Positions 1 through 7,582 of a stretch of DNA of 37,208 nt are shown in pieces; within the stretch, counting starts at the first letter, position 1, and each line of letters starts with the position of its first letter. The stretch comes from CAZGYE01 sp964530165 (GTDB lineage: Bacteria; Planctomycetota; Planctomycetia; Planctomycetales; Planctomycetaceae), in the NCBI GenBank assembly GCA_964530165.1, contig CAZGYE010000016.1, forward strand, positions 1 to 37,208, read 5' to 3'. A program made the position numbers and the translations under genes. Under the pieces are notes generated by a model, which saw only the letters and a list, made by a program, of their open reading frames with translations, did no database searches and was not told the DNA's origin.

Positions 1-12
1 TGTTTTTTTCAC
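1..12 (-). CDS. 5' end of a gene cut by the left window edge
   Basis: Only the first four codons are inside the window. On the minus strand a perfect Shine-Dalgarno AGGAGGT (positions 23-17) is followed after four bases by GTG (12-10) and then codons for Lys-Lys-Thr. A start of the type M-K-K-T is common at the head of exported proteins, but nothing can be said about the product. The call rests on the strength and spacing of the ribosome binding site alone. The gene would be divergent from the secreted isomerase at 202, so 24-201 would carry both upstream regions. Confidence 0.45.
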
Positions 13-201
13 GATTACCTCCTGATTAGAGTATCACTCTGATGCTTACTGATGAGGTCTCTTTGGAGCGTCTTTGCCGGTACCTACCCTAATATTTGGC
101 GGCACAAAACCGCCCAGTTCGCTTGTAGCTTTCCCGCCAAAGCGTCAAAGTGATCGGAGCTACGTTTCGGAAGTCACTTGTTTTGCTCAGAGGGCTGACT
201 C

Positions 202-1080
202 ATGGAATCGCAGATCGATCGCCGTCGTTTTCTTCACGCAAGCGGGTTCGTCGTGGCTGGCATGGCGTTGCCGGCGCTGTCGGGCCATCCGCGGCCGGTC
301 CACGCAGGGGAGTCTGGGAGCCGCTTCAAAAAGGCGCTCGGGTACACGATGATCCAGGGGGATCTGTCCGTCGAGGACAAGCTGCGAATGGTCAAAGATG
401 TCGGGTTCGAGGGTGTCGAAGCGCCGACGTCGCTTCTCAAAAGGAACTCACCAGAGCCGAGAGTCCTCGCCCGTGCCAGCGAGAAAACAGGAGTTCGCGT
501 GCACGGCGTGGTCAATTCAAGCAACGCCGATCTCAAGGCCGCAATCGACGAAGCCGTCCTGTACGGCGCGACCTCGGTCCTGCACGTTGCGCGAGCAGAC
601 CCCGAAGGCTCGTTCATGGCGAACTACCGGAAGACGCAGGAGACGATTCGGAAAGCCGCCCCATACGCCGAGAAGAAACGGATCACCATTGCGATCGAAA
701 ACGTCTGGGCCACGTTTCTCATCGAGCCGCTGACGATGGCCCGCTACATCGACGAGATCGACAGCCCGTACGTGAAGGCATATTTCGATGTGGGAAACGT
801 GGTTCGGGGGGGAGGCTGGCCTCAGCACTGGATCGAGGTCCTTGGGAAACGGATCGTCAAAATACACATCAAGGAGTACAACCTGAAAGTCGCCATGAAC
901 GAAGGGATGCGCAAAGGCTTCGCTTTCCCGCTGGGAGAAGGCAGCATCGAGTGGGACAAAGTGCGCAACGAATTGGCGAAAATCGACTACCGGGGCTGGG
1001 CGACCGCCGAAGTGGCCGGCGGGAACCGCCAGCGCTTGGCCGAGATTTCTCAGCAGATGGATCGCGTCCTCGATCTTTGA
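202..1080 (+). CDS. Tat-exported TIM-barrel sugar phosphate isomerase/epimerase-like protein
   Basis: A 292-residue protein of the xylose isomerase-like TIM-barrel (AP endonuclease 2) superfamily. The N-terminus has a twin-arginine signal (RRRFL at residues 7-11, hydrophobic stretch to about residue 27, likely cleavage after V-H-A near residue 35), so it is probably folded in the cytoplasm and exported. The barrel shows the usual metal-site segments: AIENVW, YFDVGNVV, KIHIKEYN and a final AEVAGG, which supply the Glu/Asp/His ligands in this family. The exact substrate cannot be read; relatives include hydroxypyruvate isomerase and tagatose or inosose epimerases, and such secreted paralogues are abundant in planctomycetes. 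The ATG at 202 has an AGAGGG element eight bases upstream. The gene stands alone and is followed by a REP-type repeat. Family assignment is solid, reaction unknown. Confidence 0.88.
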   Translation: MESQIDRRRFLHASGFVVAGMALPALSGHPRPVHAGESGSRFKKALGYTMIQGDLSVEDKLRMVKDVGFEGVEAPTSLLKRNSPEPRVLARASEKTGVRVHGVVNSSNADLKAAIDEAVLYGATSVLHVARADPEGSFMANYRKTQETIRKAAPYAEKKRITIAIENVWATFLIEPLTMARYIDEIDSPYVKAYFDVGNVVRGGGWPQHWIEVLGKRIVKIHIKEYNLKVAMNEGMRKGFAFPLGEGSIEWDKVRNELAKIDYRGWATAEVAGGNRQRLAEISQQMDRVLDL

Positions 1081-1192
1081 ACGCCGGCACGCCGGTTGCC
1101 TTTCTTGAGCCGCTTGCCCAATCACGTTGTGACATGCACGATCATCCGCTACAGTTTCAGCATGCAGGGCGGCTGAGACGAACCCGAACGTC

Positions 1193-1250
1193 GTGGGGCA
1201 GGCTTTCCAGCCTGCCGATCATCAATGGCAGGCTGGAAAGCCTGCCCCAC
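1193..1250. repeat. REP-pair (REPIN-like) element, type A, copy 1
   Basis: A 58-bp inverted repeat: two perfect 24-base arms (1193-1216 and 1227-1250) around a 10-base spacer. Each arm is itself a hairpin: foot GTGG, 8-base stem GGCAGGCT, loop TTCC, complementary stem. The GTGG feet face outward. A second copy with one mismatch and an unrelated spacer lies at 14162-14219. This is the layout of REP doublets moved by RAYT (Y1/COG1943-type) transposases, whose REPs carry a GTAG-like foot. It fills most of the gap between the isomerase gene and the CBS gene. Confidence 0.85.
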
Positions 1251-1359
1251 ACTCGGTTGGGCCGGGGCCACCCGGCCGCACAGTTTTGGGCTTGGCCGTG
1301 TACTGGGGCCTTGGGAGCGAAGCGGCGTGACGTACTTGCTCAACGGAAGGGGGAAACGC

Positions 1360-2214
1360 ATGAAGCTGAAGGAAATTGCCAACGACCAAGTCATCACGCT
1401 CGATCTCGGGGATCCGATCGACAGAGCAATCGTGCTCATGGAAAAGCACAACATTCACCATCTTCCTGTGGTGGACGAGGAGAATGTGGTCGGGATCGTT
1501 TCCGACCGCGATTTGTTGACGGCTGTCGGCTGGCTGTTAAGTCATGATCGGGTGACCGGGGTCGAAGGGCCGGCTTTTGTCGGGCCGACAAATGTCGCCG
1601 ACGCGATGTCCTCGCCGGTACAGCTCCTCTCGCCGGAGGACCCGATTGAGGAAGCGGCCCGGCTCATGGTGAACGAGAAGATCGGCGCAGTTCCGCTCTC
1701 CGAAGACAACCGCTTGGTCGGCATCGTTGCCGAGACCGACATTCTCAGGTGCTACCTCGATCACCGGACGATCGGTCAGGGGACGGCGTGGCGGTTTCGC
1801 AAAGTGGCCGATTTCATGGCGGCGCACGTCTTTTCGGTGAAGCAGTCCGATTCGCCGCAAACTGCCTACCGGCTCATGCGGAAGAAACAGGTTCGACACT
1901 TGCCGGTTGTCCACGACGATCGGCTCCTCGGCATTGTTTCGGACCGCGACGTACGAAAAACCCTCCGCCGCGAGACGGTCGAAGACCTCACCGAGACGGC
2001 GACTCGCCCGCGGGCGACCTATCGACCGAATGTGGGGGACATCATGAGCCGGCTGGTTGAAACCGTCGAGCCGTCCACAACTCTTGCCGAGGCTGCCGAC
2101 CGGATGCTCACCTCCCACATCGGCGCCCTCCCCGTGACCGAGGAGCAAGCACTGGTCGGCATCATTACGGAAACGGACTTACTCAAGGCGCTCGTCATCG
2201 CCTGCGAAGTCTAA
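1360..2214 (+). CDS. Four-CBS-domain protein
   Basis: A 284-residue cytoplasmic protein made almost entirely of four CBS motifs, at about residues 1-60, 75-135, 150-205 and 225-280, so two Bateman modules. Each repeat shows the typical pattern of A..LM...I..LPVV/PV......LVGI(V/I)(S/A/T)..D(L/I)L, for example HLPVVDEENVVGIVSDRD and HLPVVHDDRLLGIVSDRD. CBS pairs bind adenosyl ligands (AMP, ATP, SAM) and act as energy or ligand sensors. No catalytic or transport domain is attached, so it probably acts on a partner or as a stand-alone sensor. The reading frame stays open upstream to 1225, but that part is translated REP repeat. The ATG at 1360 follows a GGAAGGGGG purine tract and begins M-K-L-K-E, which fits the first CBS motif. 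The partner is unknown. Confidence 0.9.
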   Translation: MKLKEIANDQVITLDLGDPIDRAIVLMEKHNIHHLPVVDEENVVGIVSDRDLLTAVGWLLSHDRVTGVEGPAFVGPTNVADAMSSPVQLLSPEDPIEEAARLMVNEKIGAVPLSEDNRLVGIVAETDILRCYLDHRTIGQGTAWRFRKVADFMAAHVFSVKQSDSPQTAYRLMRKKQVRHLPVVHDDRLLGIVSDRDVRKTLRRETVEDLTETATRPRATYRPNVGDIMSRLVETVEPSTTLAEAADRMLTSHIGALPVTEEQALVGIITETDLLKALVIACEV

Positions 2215-2488
2215 CCGGATGCTGCCGCGCCAGCTCGTCTACGAAAGCAGTAAGCAGTAATCCCAACCGGTGACGCCCGATGTCGGGCTTCGCACACAGA
2301 ACAACGAGTCCTGACCCATTTCCTTCGCTTTCAGAAGAGCCGATTGTCGGCAAACGCTGTCGGCCGGACGCGCAGGGGACGAGCGTCCGATCGCGGCGAG
2401 GCAAATCGGCTTGAACTGGGCGACAGCACACGCTACAACCGGTGGCAGAACGAAAGGGCATTCTGTCAAGCTCGTGGGAGTGGAAGAC

Positions 2489-2701
2489 ATGTCGCAGGGG
2501 ACTATCAAAAAGCTCGTTCCTGAGCGAGGATTCGGGTTCATTGACACGGGGGCGGCGAAGGACTTGTTTTTTCACCTGTCCGTGCTGGACGGCTTGGCTT
2601 TCGAAGCCCTCTACGAGGGGCAACAGGTCGAGTACGAGGAAGGGGAAGGCCAACGCGGCCCTTGTGCCATTCGGGTCAGGCCGGCAACGACAAACCGTTG
2701 A
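2489..2701 (+). CDS. Cold-shock domain protein (CspA family)
   Basis: A 70-residue single-domain cold-shock protein, a small five-stranded barrel that binds single-stranded RNA and DNA and melts RNA structure. The two nucleic-acid-binding motifs are present: RNP1 as RGFGFI (about residues 12-17) and RNP2 as DLFFHLS (about 24-30). The usual start of the family, G-T-I-K-K-L, follows the ATG at 2489, which has GGGAG upstream. An in-frame start at 2411 exists, but the extra residues do not belong to the family. The acidic stretch EYEEGEGQRGP and the C-terminal A-I-R-V-R-P close the barrel. Its growth or stress role cannot be told from sequence. Confidence 0.9.
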   Translation: MSQGTIKKLVPERGFGFIDTGAAKDLFFHLSVLDGLAFEALYEGQQVEYEEGEGQRGPCAIRVRPATTNR

Positions 2702-3034
2702 AAACCGCTCCGGAATGCGGGCGCAGCGTGAATTCCTCTACCAATGTCTGTCCGGGTTGCTGCCGGTAACGGCGACTGCATCCGATTCGATAGACGGGGA
2801 CGTCCTTCGGGGCGTCGATGCCCAGACGAACCTTCCAGCGAAAATCGCCACCGATGATGTTTCGGATCCACGCCTCAGCCCCTTGAAAACAGGGGTTTTT
2901 TCATGGGCGTGCGAAGCGGCTTGCGTATTTCCGGTTGATCGCTCATCGTAAAGGCTTGTGGAAACGATTGCCGCACCGTTGCGCCCAAGGAAATTCAAGT
3001 CACCCGATTCCCCGTCACAAGCCCGGAGAGCCTC
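2702..3034. other. Intergenic region without a supported gene
   Basis: 333 bases between the cold-shock gene and the alpha/beta hydrolase. Apart from the terminator-like hairpin at 2879-2901, no coding region or repeat is visible. A long minus-strand frame that crosses the region (2738-3682) is antisense to the hydrolase and shows no family pattern. Confidence 0.5.
2879..2901 (+). terminator. Possible rho-independent terminator
   Basis: A short stem CCCCT/AGGGG (2879-2883 with 2891-2895) around a 7-base loop is followed directly by six T. It lies 178 bases behind the cold-shock gene and before the hydrolase gene. The stem is only five pairs, so it would be a weak terminator. Confidence 0.4.
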
Positions 3035-3943
3035 ATGAGAACTGCAAACACAGTATTGTTCACTCTGGTCGCTGCCACAGGCTCGCTGCTTGCGGCCGAC
3101 GCCCCAAAGCAACTGGTTCCGACCCACGCCGACGTGTCTTACGGACCGCACGCTATGAATGTGCTGGACTTCTGGCAAGCGGAAGGGGATGGTCCACGTC
3201 CTCTGCTGGTCTACATCCACGGGGGCGGCTGGTATGCGGGAGACAAGAAGCAGGGTCCGGCGAGGTTCCGGCCCTTTCTGGAAAAGGGAATTTCCTATGC
3301 CGCCATCAACTATCGCCTGACGGGTGAGGCTCCGCTTCCGGCTCCGGTTCACGATGCGGCGCGGGCCATTCAGTTCATTCGCTCCAAAGCCGCCGAGTGG
3401 AACATCGACAGCAAACGCATCGCTCTGACCGGAGGCAGCGCGGGGGCCTGCACGTCCATGTGGATCCTGCTGCATGACGATCTGGCAGACCCGACCTCGA
3501 AAGACCCGGTGCTGCGGGAGTCGACGCGAGTTTGCGCCGCGGCAGTCGTCAGCGGTCAGACGTCGATCGATCCGAAAGTGATTGAGGGATGGCTGGGGCC
3601 AAACGTGCTGAAGCACCCCATGATCTTCAGGGCCGTCGGTGAGCGGAGCATCGAAAACGCGCTGAAAAACTACGAGCAACACCGATCACTCTACAAAGAG
3701 TTTTCGCCATACAACCACCTCGACGCAGAGGACCCACCGCTGTTCATGTCCTATGGCAACAACATGAAGCTGCCATCACAGAACGCCGGACATGGAATTC
3801 ACCATCCCGTGTACGGAATCAAGATGAAAGAGAAGGCGGATCGGCTGGGGCATGAATGCCATCTCCTGATCAGCGGTGTTTCCAAATCCGAGAAGTATGC
3901 CAGCCCAACCGAATTCCTGATGGCGAAGCTGCTGGCTCCATAG
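3035..3943 (+). CDS. Secreted alpha/beta hydrolase (esterase/BD-FAE-like)
   Basis: A 302-residue alpha/beta-hydrolase with an N-terminal signal peptide (hydrophobic residues about 5-21, A-x-A-type end before D-A-P). The oxyanion-hole motif HGGGW is at residues 62-66 and the nucleophile elbow GGSAG places the catalytic serine at about 135. These are the marks of the HSL/bacterial feruloyl-esterase-like group that cleaves carboxyl esters, for example on plant polysaccharides or small esters. The acid position looks altered: where a G-x-x-D segment is normal the protein has GNN (about 241-243), and the closing G-H-G/D motif near the C-terminus is missing, although GHGIHH occurs at about 252-257. 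Either the triad is rearranged or activity is lost. Start is the ATG at 3035. Confidence 0.85.
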   Translation: MRTANTVLFTLVAATGSLLAADAPKQLVPTHADVSYGPHAMNVLDFWQAEGDGPRPLLVYIHGGGWYAGDKKQGPARFRPFLEKGISYAAINYRLTGEAPLPAPVHDAARAIQFIRSKAAEWNIDSKRIALTGGSAGACTSMWILLHDDLADPTSKDPVLRESTRVCAAAVVSGQTSIDPKVIEGWLGPNVLKHPMIFRAVGERSIENALKNYEQHRSLYKEFSPYNHLDAEDPPLFMSYGNNMKLPSQNAGHGIHHPVYGIKMKEKADRLGHECHLLISGVSKSEKYASPTEFLMAKLLAP

Positions 3944-4010
3944 CGGTCCGTCAACCTGAAGCCAAGTGACAGTGGGTTCGCTCACGGTTGCAAATCAACT
4001 TGACCGCCAG

Positions 4011-4889
4011 TTAGCTTGCTTTCGCGATCGCACGTTCCACGGCGGCGCCCATGTCGGCGGGGCTTTGGGCGACTTCGACTCCGGCGGCTTCCAGGGCGGC
4101 GATTTTGTCTGCCGCCTTGCCGCTGCCTCCGGAGATGATCGCCCCGGCGTGGCCCATGCGTTTGCCCGGCGGTGCGGTGCGACCGGCAATGAAGCCGGCG
4201 ACCGGTTTTGTGACGTGCTCGCGGATGTACTTGGCGGCCTGCTCCTCGGCGTTGCCGCCGATCTCGCCGATCATCAGGATCGCTTCGGTCCCCGGATCGT
4301 TTTGGAATAGCTCTAAAAGGTCGATGAAATTCGAGCCGATGATCGGATCGCCGCCGATGCCGATGGCCGTCGATTGGCCCAATCCGACGTTGCCCAACTG
4401 CCAGACGGCTTCGTAGGTGAGCGTCCCGCTGCGGCTGATGACGCCGACGCCGCCGGGCGTGTGAATATAGCCGGGCATGATGCCGATCTTCGCCACGCCC
4501 GGCGTGATGACGCCCGGGCAGTTCGGCCCGATGAGCCGGCTGTTCTTCGTCTCGAGAAACTTCTTGACGCGGACCATGTCCAGCACGGGGATGCCTTCGG
4601 TGATGGCGACAATCAGCTCGATGCCCGCGTCGGCGGCTTCCATGATGGCATTGCCGCAGAACGGCGGCGGGACGAACACCATGCTCGCGTTGGCCCCGGT
4701 CTCGGCAACCGCTTCCTCGACGGTGTTGAACACACCGAAGCCGTCGACTTCGGTCCCTCCTTTGCCCGGCGTCACGCCGCCGACCAACGGAGTGCCGTAC
4801 TCTCGGCACTGTCGGCTATGAAACAAACCGGCCTTGCCGGTGATACCTTGGGTGATGACTTTCGTGCGTTCATCGACCAGTATGCTCAT
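4011..4889 (-). CDS. sucD: Succinyl-CoA synthetase (ADP/GDP-forming), alpha subunit
   Basis: A 292-residue alpha subunit of the TCA-cycle enzyme that converts succinyl-CoA plus phosphate plus NDP to succinate, CoA and NTP. The N-terminal CoA-binding Rossmann domain shows VITQGITGKAGLFHS and YGTPLVGGVTPGKGG, then IGPNCPG and SRSGTLTYE. The C-terminal part carries the active-site histidine that is phosphorylated, in GKRMGHAGAI (His at about 237). Length matches the family. Of two possible starts, the ATG at 4889 (M-S-I-L-V-D) fits the family; the frame open to 4922 runs into the upstream A/T-rich repeat. The ribosome binding site is poor. The partner sucC lies upstream on the same strand, but a four-helix-bundle gene and its repeats lie between them. 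Confidence 0.97.
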   Translation of the reverse strand: MSILVDERTKVITQGITGKAGLFHSRQCREYGTPLVGGVTPGKGGTEVDGFGVFNTVEEAVAETGANASMVFVPPPFCGNAIMEAADAGIELIVAITEGIPVLDMVRVKKFLETKNSRLIGPNCPGVITPGVAKIGIMPGYIHTPGGVGVISRSGTLTYEAVWQLGNVGLGQSTAIGIGGDPIIGSNFIDLLELFQNDPGTEAILMIGEIGGNAEEQAAKYIREHVTKPVAGFIAGRTAPPGKRMGHAGAIISGGSGKAADKIAALEAAGVEVAQSPADMGAAVERAIAKAS

Positions 4890-4904
4890 GGGGAGGGTCC
4901 AATC

Positions 4905-4968
4905 GAAAGTTCTAAAGATCAAGAGTTGAAAAGTTCAAAAGTTTAAGAGTTCAAAAGTTCAAGAGTGG
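4905..4968. repeat. A/T-rich AAGTTCAAAAGTT-type repeats, left flank of the four-helix-bundle gene
   Basis: About 64 bases built from degenerate copies of a unit like AAAAGTTCA/AAGAGTTCA, ending in AAGAGTG just before the 3' end of the four-helix-bundle gene. The flank on the other side (5349-5380) contains the same units in reverse complement (CACTCTTCAACTTTTC), so the gene sits inside an imperfect inverted repeat. The composition differs sharply from the GC-rich surroundings. Confidence 0.75.
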
Positions 4969-4978
4969 GGGTTCTTGT

Positions 4979-5347
4979 TTACGATCTTAGGTGTCTTTGG
5001 AGTGAGGCGATGCCTGCAGCGAGCTGTTTTAATTTTTCGCGCCGTCGGTGTGCCACGCCTTTAGTCACGTAGCCGAGGTCTTCCGCTGCGTAATACATGC
5101 TTCTCACTTCTCCGCATGACGACTTGGCTATGTCAAGGAAACGAACAAACTCAGGGTTCGATGAACGTTCAAATCCTTCCGCAACGTTGTTCATTACGGA
5201 CATGGCGGCCCTCTGGACCTGGTTCCGAAAACCGAAATCAGAACATCCGGGCGTGCCGTCTGTGAAAGCCGAATAAACGTCCTTCACCAAGCTCCGTGCC
5301 TGTTGCCAGATCCACAAATCCTCAAACGATTCCGCCGGCCCCACCAT
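4979..5347 (-). CDS. Four-helix-bundle protein (23S rRNA intervening-sequence/bAvd-like family)
   Basis: A 122-residue protein of the four-helix-bundle family first seen inside 23S rRNA intervening sequences (TIGR02436) and related to the accessory protein Avd of diversity-generating retroelements. Recognisable segments: SFEDLWIWQQAR, FRNQVQRAAMSVMNNVAEGFER, FVRFLDIAKSSCGEVRSMYYAAEDLGYV. These proteins form basic pentameric bundles that bind nucleic acid; the cellular role is not settled. Here there is no rRNA, reverse transcriptase or variable repeat next to it. It lies between sucC and sucD on the same strand, flanked on both sides by inverted A/T-rich repeats, as if inserted into the operon. 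Start is the ATG at 5347, directly after the repeat; no clear Shine-Dalgarno. Confidence 0.9.
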   Translation of the reverse strand: MVGPAESFEDLWIWQQARSLVKDVYSAFTDGTPGCSDFGFRNQVQRAAMSVMNNVAEGFERSSNPEFVRFLDIAKSSCGEVRSMYYAAEDLGYVTKGVAHRRREKLKQLAAGIASLQRHLRS

Positions 5348-5348
5348 T

Positions 5349-5380
5349 CACTCTTCAACTTTTCAACTTTTCGACCTTTT
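5349..5380. repeat. A/T-rich repeats, right flank of the four-helix-bundle gene
   Basis: About 32 bases of CTTCAACTTTTCAACTTTTC-like units, the reverse complement of those at 4905-4968. They lie directly upstream of the four-helix-bundle start codon. Together the two flanks could pair in the transcript or mark the ends of a mobile unit. Confidence 0.7.
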
Positions 5381-5395
5381 GGCTCGAGTCGTCCG

Positions 5396-6583
5396 TCATG
5401 CTCCCAGAGTCCCCACCACCTTCTTGGCGGCGTCGGTCAGGTCGGTGGCCGTGATGATGTCGCGGCCGCTTTCGCCCAGCATTTTGCGGGCGAGCTCGAC
5501 GTTCGTGCCTTCCAGCCGGACGACCAGCGGGACGTTGAACCCGACCTTTTCGTAGGCCGTCAGCAGGGCTTCAACGATGGTGTCGCACCGCATGATGCCG
5601 CCGAAAATGTTGACCAGCACCGCCTTGACGTTCTCGTCGGCCAGGATGATGCGGAAGGCTTCGGTGACCGCCTCGACGTCGGCGCCGCCGCCGACATCCA
5701 GGAAGTTGGCCGGCTCGCTGCCGTGCAGCTTGATCAGATCCATGGTGCTCATCGCCAGCCCGGCCCCGTTGACCAGACAGCCGATGTCGCCGTCGAGCTT
5801 CACGTAGCTCAGACCCGCCTCGCCGGCGCGCAGCTCGGCCTCTTCCTCTTCGTTGCGGTCGTGCAGCTCCTCGAACGCCGGGTGCCGAAACAGTCCGCTG
5901 TCGTCGAAACTGACCTTCGCGTCCAGCGCGAGCAGTTCCCCGTCGGCCGTGACGACCAGCGGGTTGATCTCGGTGAGGCTGCAGTCGTTGTCGAGGAAGA
6001 AGCGGCACAGCTTCGGCAGAAACCTGCCCGCACTGCGAACGGCCTTCCCGTCCAACCCGATCTGATACGCCAATTTGGTGGCCTGAAAACCGTGCAGCCC
6101 GTATCCGGCGTCGATCGGCTCGCGGTGAAGTTTTTCCGGCGACTCGGCCGCGACCTCTTCGATCGACATGCCCCCTTCCGAAGAGGCAATCATCACCGGG
6201 CCGCCCGTTTCCCGGTCGATGACCATCCCGAGGTACAGTTCGTTGCTGATGTCGAGACCTTCCTCGACAAGCAGCGTGTTGACCTGTTTCCCCTCTTCGC
6301 CGGTCTGGATGGTCACCAGGGTGCTGCCCAGCATCCGCTGGGCGTTCTTGCTGGCTTCGTCGGCCGAGCGGACCAGCACCACGCCGGGCTGGTCCGAATG
6401 CTCTTTGAACCGCCCTTTACCTCGCCCGCCGGCGTGGATCTGTGATTTGACGACGGCAATCTCGCCGCCCAGTTTGGTGAACGCCTTGGCCGCCTCGTCC
6501 GGCGTCTTGGCGACAATGCCCCGCGGCACCGCGACGCCGGCCTGGGCCAGCAACTGCTTCGCCTGGAATTCGTGAATCTTCAT
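5396..6583 (-). CDS. sucC: Succinyl-CoA synthetase (ADP/GDP-forming), beta subunit
   Basis: A 395-residue beta subunit, the nucleotide- and succinate-binding half of succinyl-CoA synthetase. It begins MKIHEFQAKQLLAQAG as the family does. The ATP-grasp part contains IHAGGRGKGRFKE; the metal/nucleotide segment has ALDAKVSFDDSGLFRHP preceded by EINPLVV; the C-terminal CoA-ligase domain has NIFGGIMRCD and VRLEGTNVELARKML. The ATG at 6583 has AGGA seven bases upstream and is preferred over the longer frame to 6652. sucD follows downstream, but after about 500 bases because of the inserted four-helix-bundle gene; whether the two are still one transcript is open. Confidence 0.97.
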   Translation of the reverse strand: MKIHEFQAKQLLAQAGVAVPRGIVAKTPDEAAKAFTKLGGEIAVVKSQIHAGGRGKGRFKEHSDQPGVVLVRSADEASKNAQRMLGSTLVTIQTGEEGKQVNTLLVEEGLDISNELYLGMVIDRETGGPVMIASSEGGMSIEEVAAESPEKLHREPIDAGYGLHGFQATKLAYQIGLDGKAVRSAGRFLPKLCRFFLDNDCSLTEINPLVVTADGELLALDAKVSFDDSGLFRHPAFEELHDRNEEEEAELRAGEAGLSYVKLDGDIGCLVNGAGLAMSTMDLIKLHGSEPANFLDVGGGADVEAVTEAFRIILADENVKAVLVNIFGGIMRCDTIVEALLTAYEKVGFNVPLVVRLEGTNVELARKMLGESGRDIITATDLTDAAKKVVGTLGA

Positions 6584-6709
6584 CTCGGGTCCTGGATCGA
6601 AGGGTCGAAAACACCAACCGTTCCGCACGGCCGCGACCCATGATAGCGGCATCGCCGCGCGGGATCTAGGAACCGAGCGAGCCGCCGTTTTGGTTTTCGT
6701 TTCATCGCT

Positions 6710-6895
6710 TGAGACGAAACAGCCCAGGGCCGGTCAGTGTTTCAAGATGGAATGAGTTTGGGAAGTTTGATCGCGGTGGGAACCAGCGCCGGCAAACTGA
6801 AGAACCTCGGCTGGAAGCCGTTGCTCGTGGAGATCAGCGCGGCTCTTGCGGTCGGGGTTGTCAGCCTGGCCCTGGTGAAACTCTGCGCCGGACTC
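6710..6895 (+). pseudogene. C-terminal remnant of a membrane protein (YeiH/UPF0324-like?)
   Basis: A plus-strand frame beginning after a stop at 6710-6712 encodes about 50 residues that look like the end of a polytopic membrane protein: MSLGSLIAVGT, then KLKNLGWKPLLVE and the hydrophobic stretch ISAALAVGVVSLALVKLCAG. The order G-L-x-x-L-x-x-x-G-W-(R/K)-P-L-L followed by a last helix is what the putative sulfate exporter family YeiH/UPF0324 shows at its C-terminus. There is no upstream coding part and no stop at the expected place; the frame runs on antisense through the transaldolase. It reads as a decayed fragment and fills the 312-base gap between sucC and the transaldolase. The family name is tentative. 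Confidence 0.35.
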
Positions 6896-7582
6896 TTATG
6901 GCGCGGCACTCGAACGTTCTTCCCGCTTGGCCGTCGCATCCCAGGAATCGCAGAAGACTTTCTCGCCGAAGTTGGTATAGGGGTTCTTGAAACTGTCCTG
7001 GTAGACGGCGAAACCGGCCGTGACGCAGTGGGCGCCCGCAACGGCGGCGTCCGCGATTTGACGGCTGTTGCGGATCGCGGCCGCGATGATCTGCGACTTG
7101 TAGCCGTAGCGGTTCAACATCTCGGCGACCTGCGGGACGAACGTGCTGATCGAATCGCCGAACTGTTCCTTCCAGCCCAAAAAGGGGCTGATGTATGCCG
7201 CTCCCGCCCGAGCCGCGTGCCAGGCCTGGGCAACGGAAAAGATGAGCGTCGCGTTCACCCGCACGCCTTGATCGCTCAGCTCGCGGACGGCCCGAAACCC
7301 CGGCTCGCTCGCTCCCACCTTGATCACGAAGTTCGGCGACAGCTCGGCCAGCTCCCGCCCTTCGTTGACGATTTGCTTCCAGTCCGTCAGGTGCGGATTG
7401 ACCTCGACGCTGACCGGCTTGTCAGTGCCGGCAAACAGCTCGGCAATCTCTCCGATGACCTGCCGGAACGGCTTGCCGGAATTCATCACATGCCGGGGAT
7501 TGGTCGTCAGCCCGTCGACGTCCCACACTTCCAGGGCATGTTTGATCTCATCGAGTTGGGCGCTGTCCAGGAACATTCTCAT
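6896..7582 (-). CDS. Transaldolase-like phosphosugar aldolase (small TalC/MipB type)
   Basis: A 228-residue TIM-barrel protein of the short transaldolase/fructose-6-phosphate aldolase family. It begins MRMFLDSAQLDEIKHAL and has DGLTTNP, FVIKVGAS with the Schiff-base lysine at about 88, NATLIFSVAQA and the strand AAYISPFLGW. The family moves a dihydroxyacetone unit between sugar phosphates or makes fructose 6-phosphate; short members cannot be told apart by eye. The ATG at 7582 is preceded by GGAG at seven bases; an ATG two codons later is the alternative, and the frame open to 7690 is not family-like. Its first 35 bases overlap the end of the DUF1080 gene on the same strand, so translation is likely coupled. 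Confidence 0.9.
   Translation of the reverse strand: MRMFLDSAQLDEIKHALEVWDVDGLTTNPRHVMNSGKPFRQVIGEIAELFAGTDKPVSVEVNPHLTDWKQIVNEGRELAELSPNFVIKVGASEPGFRAVRELSDQGVRVNATLIFSVAQAWHAARAGAAYISPFLGWKEQFGDSISTFVPQVAEMLNRYGYKSQIIAAAIRNSRQIADAAVAGAHCVTAGFAVYQDSFKNPYTNFGEKVFCDSWDATAKREERSSAAP

Noticed and set aside
150..1547. A 465-codon plus-strand frame overlapping the first two genes
   Set aside because: Arg-rich, low-complexity translation in the wrong frame of the Tat isomerase, running through the REP repeat into the CBS gene.
2275..2288. A small palindrome GCCCGATGTCGGGC behind the CBS gene as a terminator
   Set aside because: The stem is five to six pairs with a tiny loop and no T-run, too weak to call.
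4905..5380. A diversity-generating retroelement, because an Avd-like protein is encoded
   Set aside because: No reverse transcriptase, template repeat or variable repeat is present nearby.
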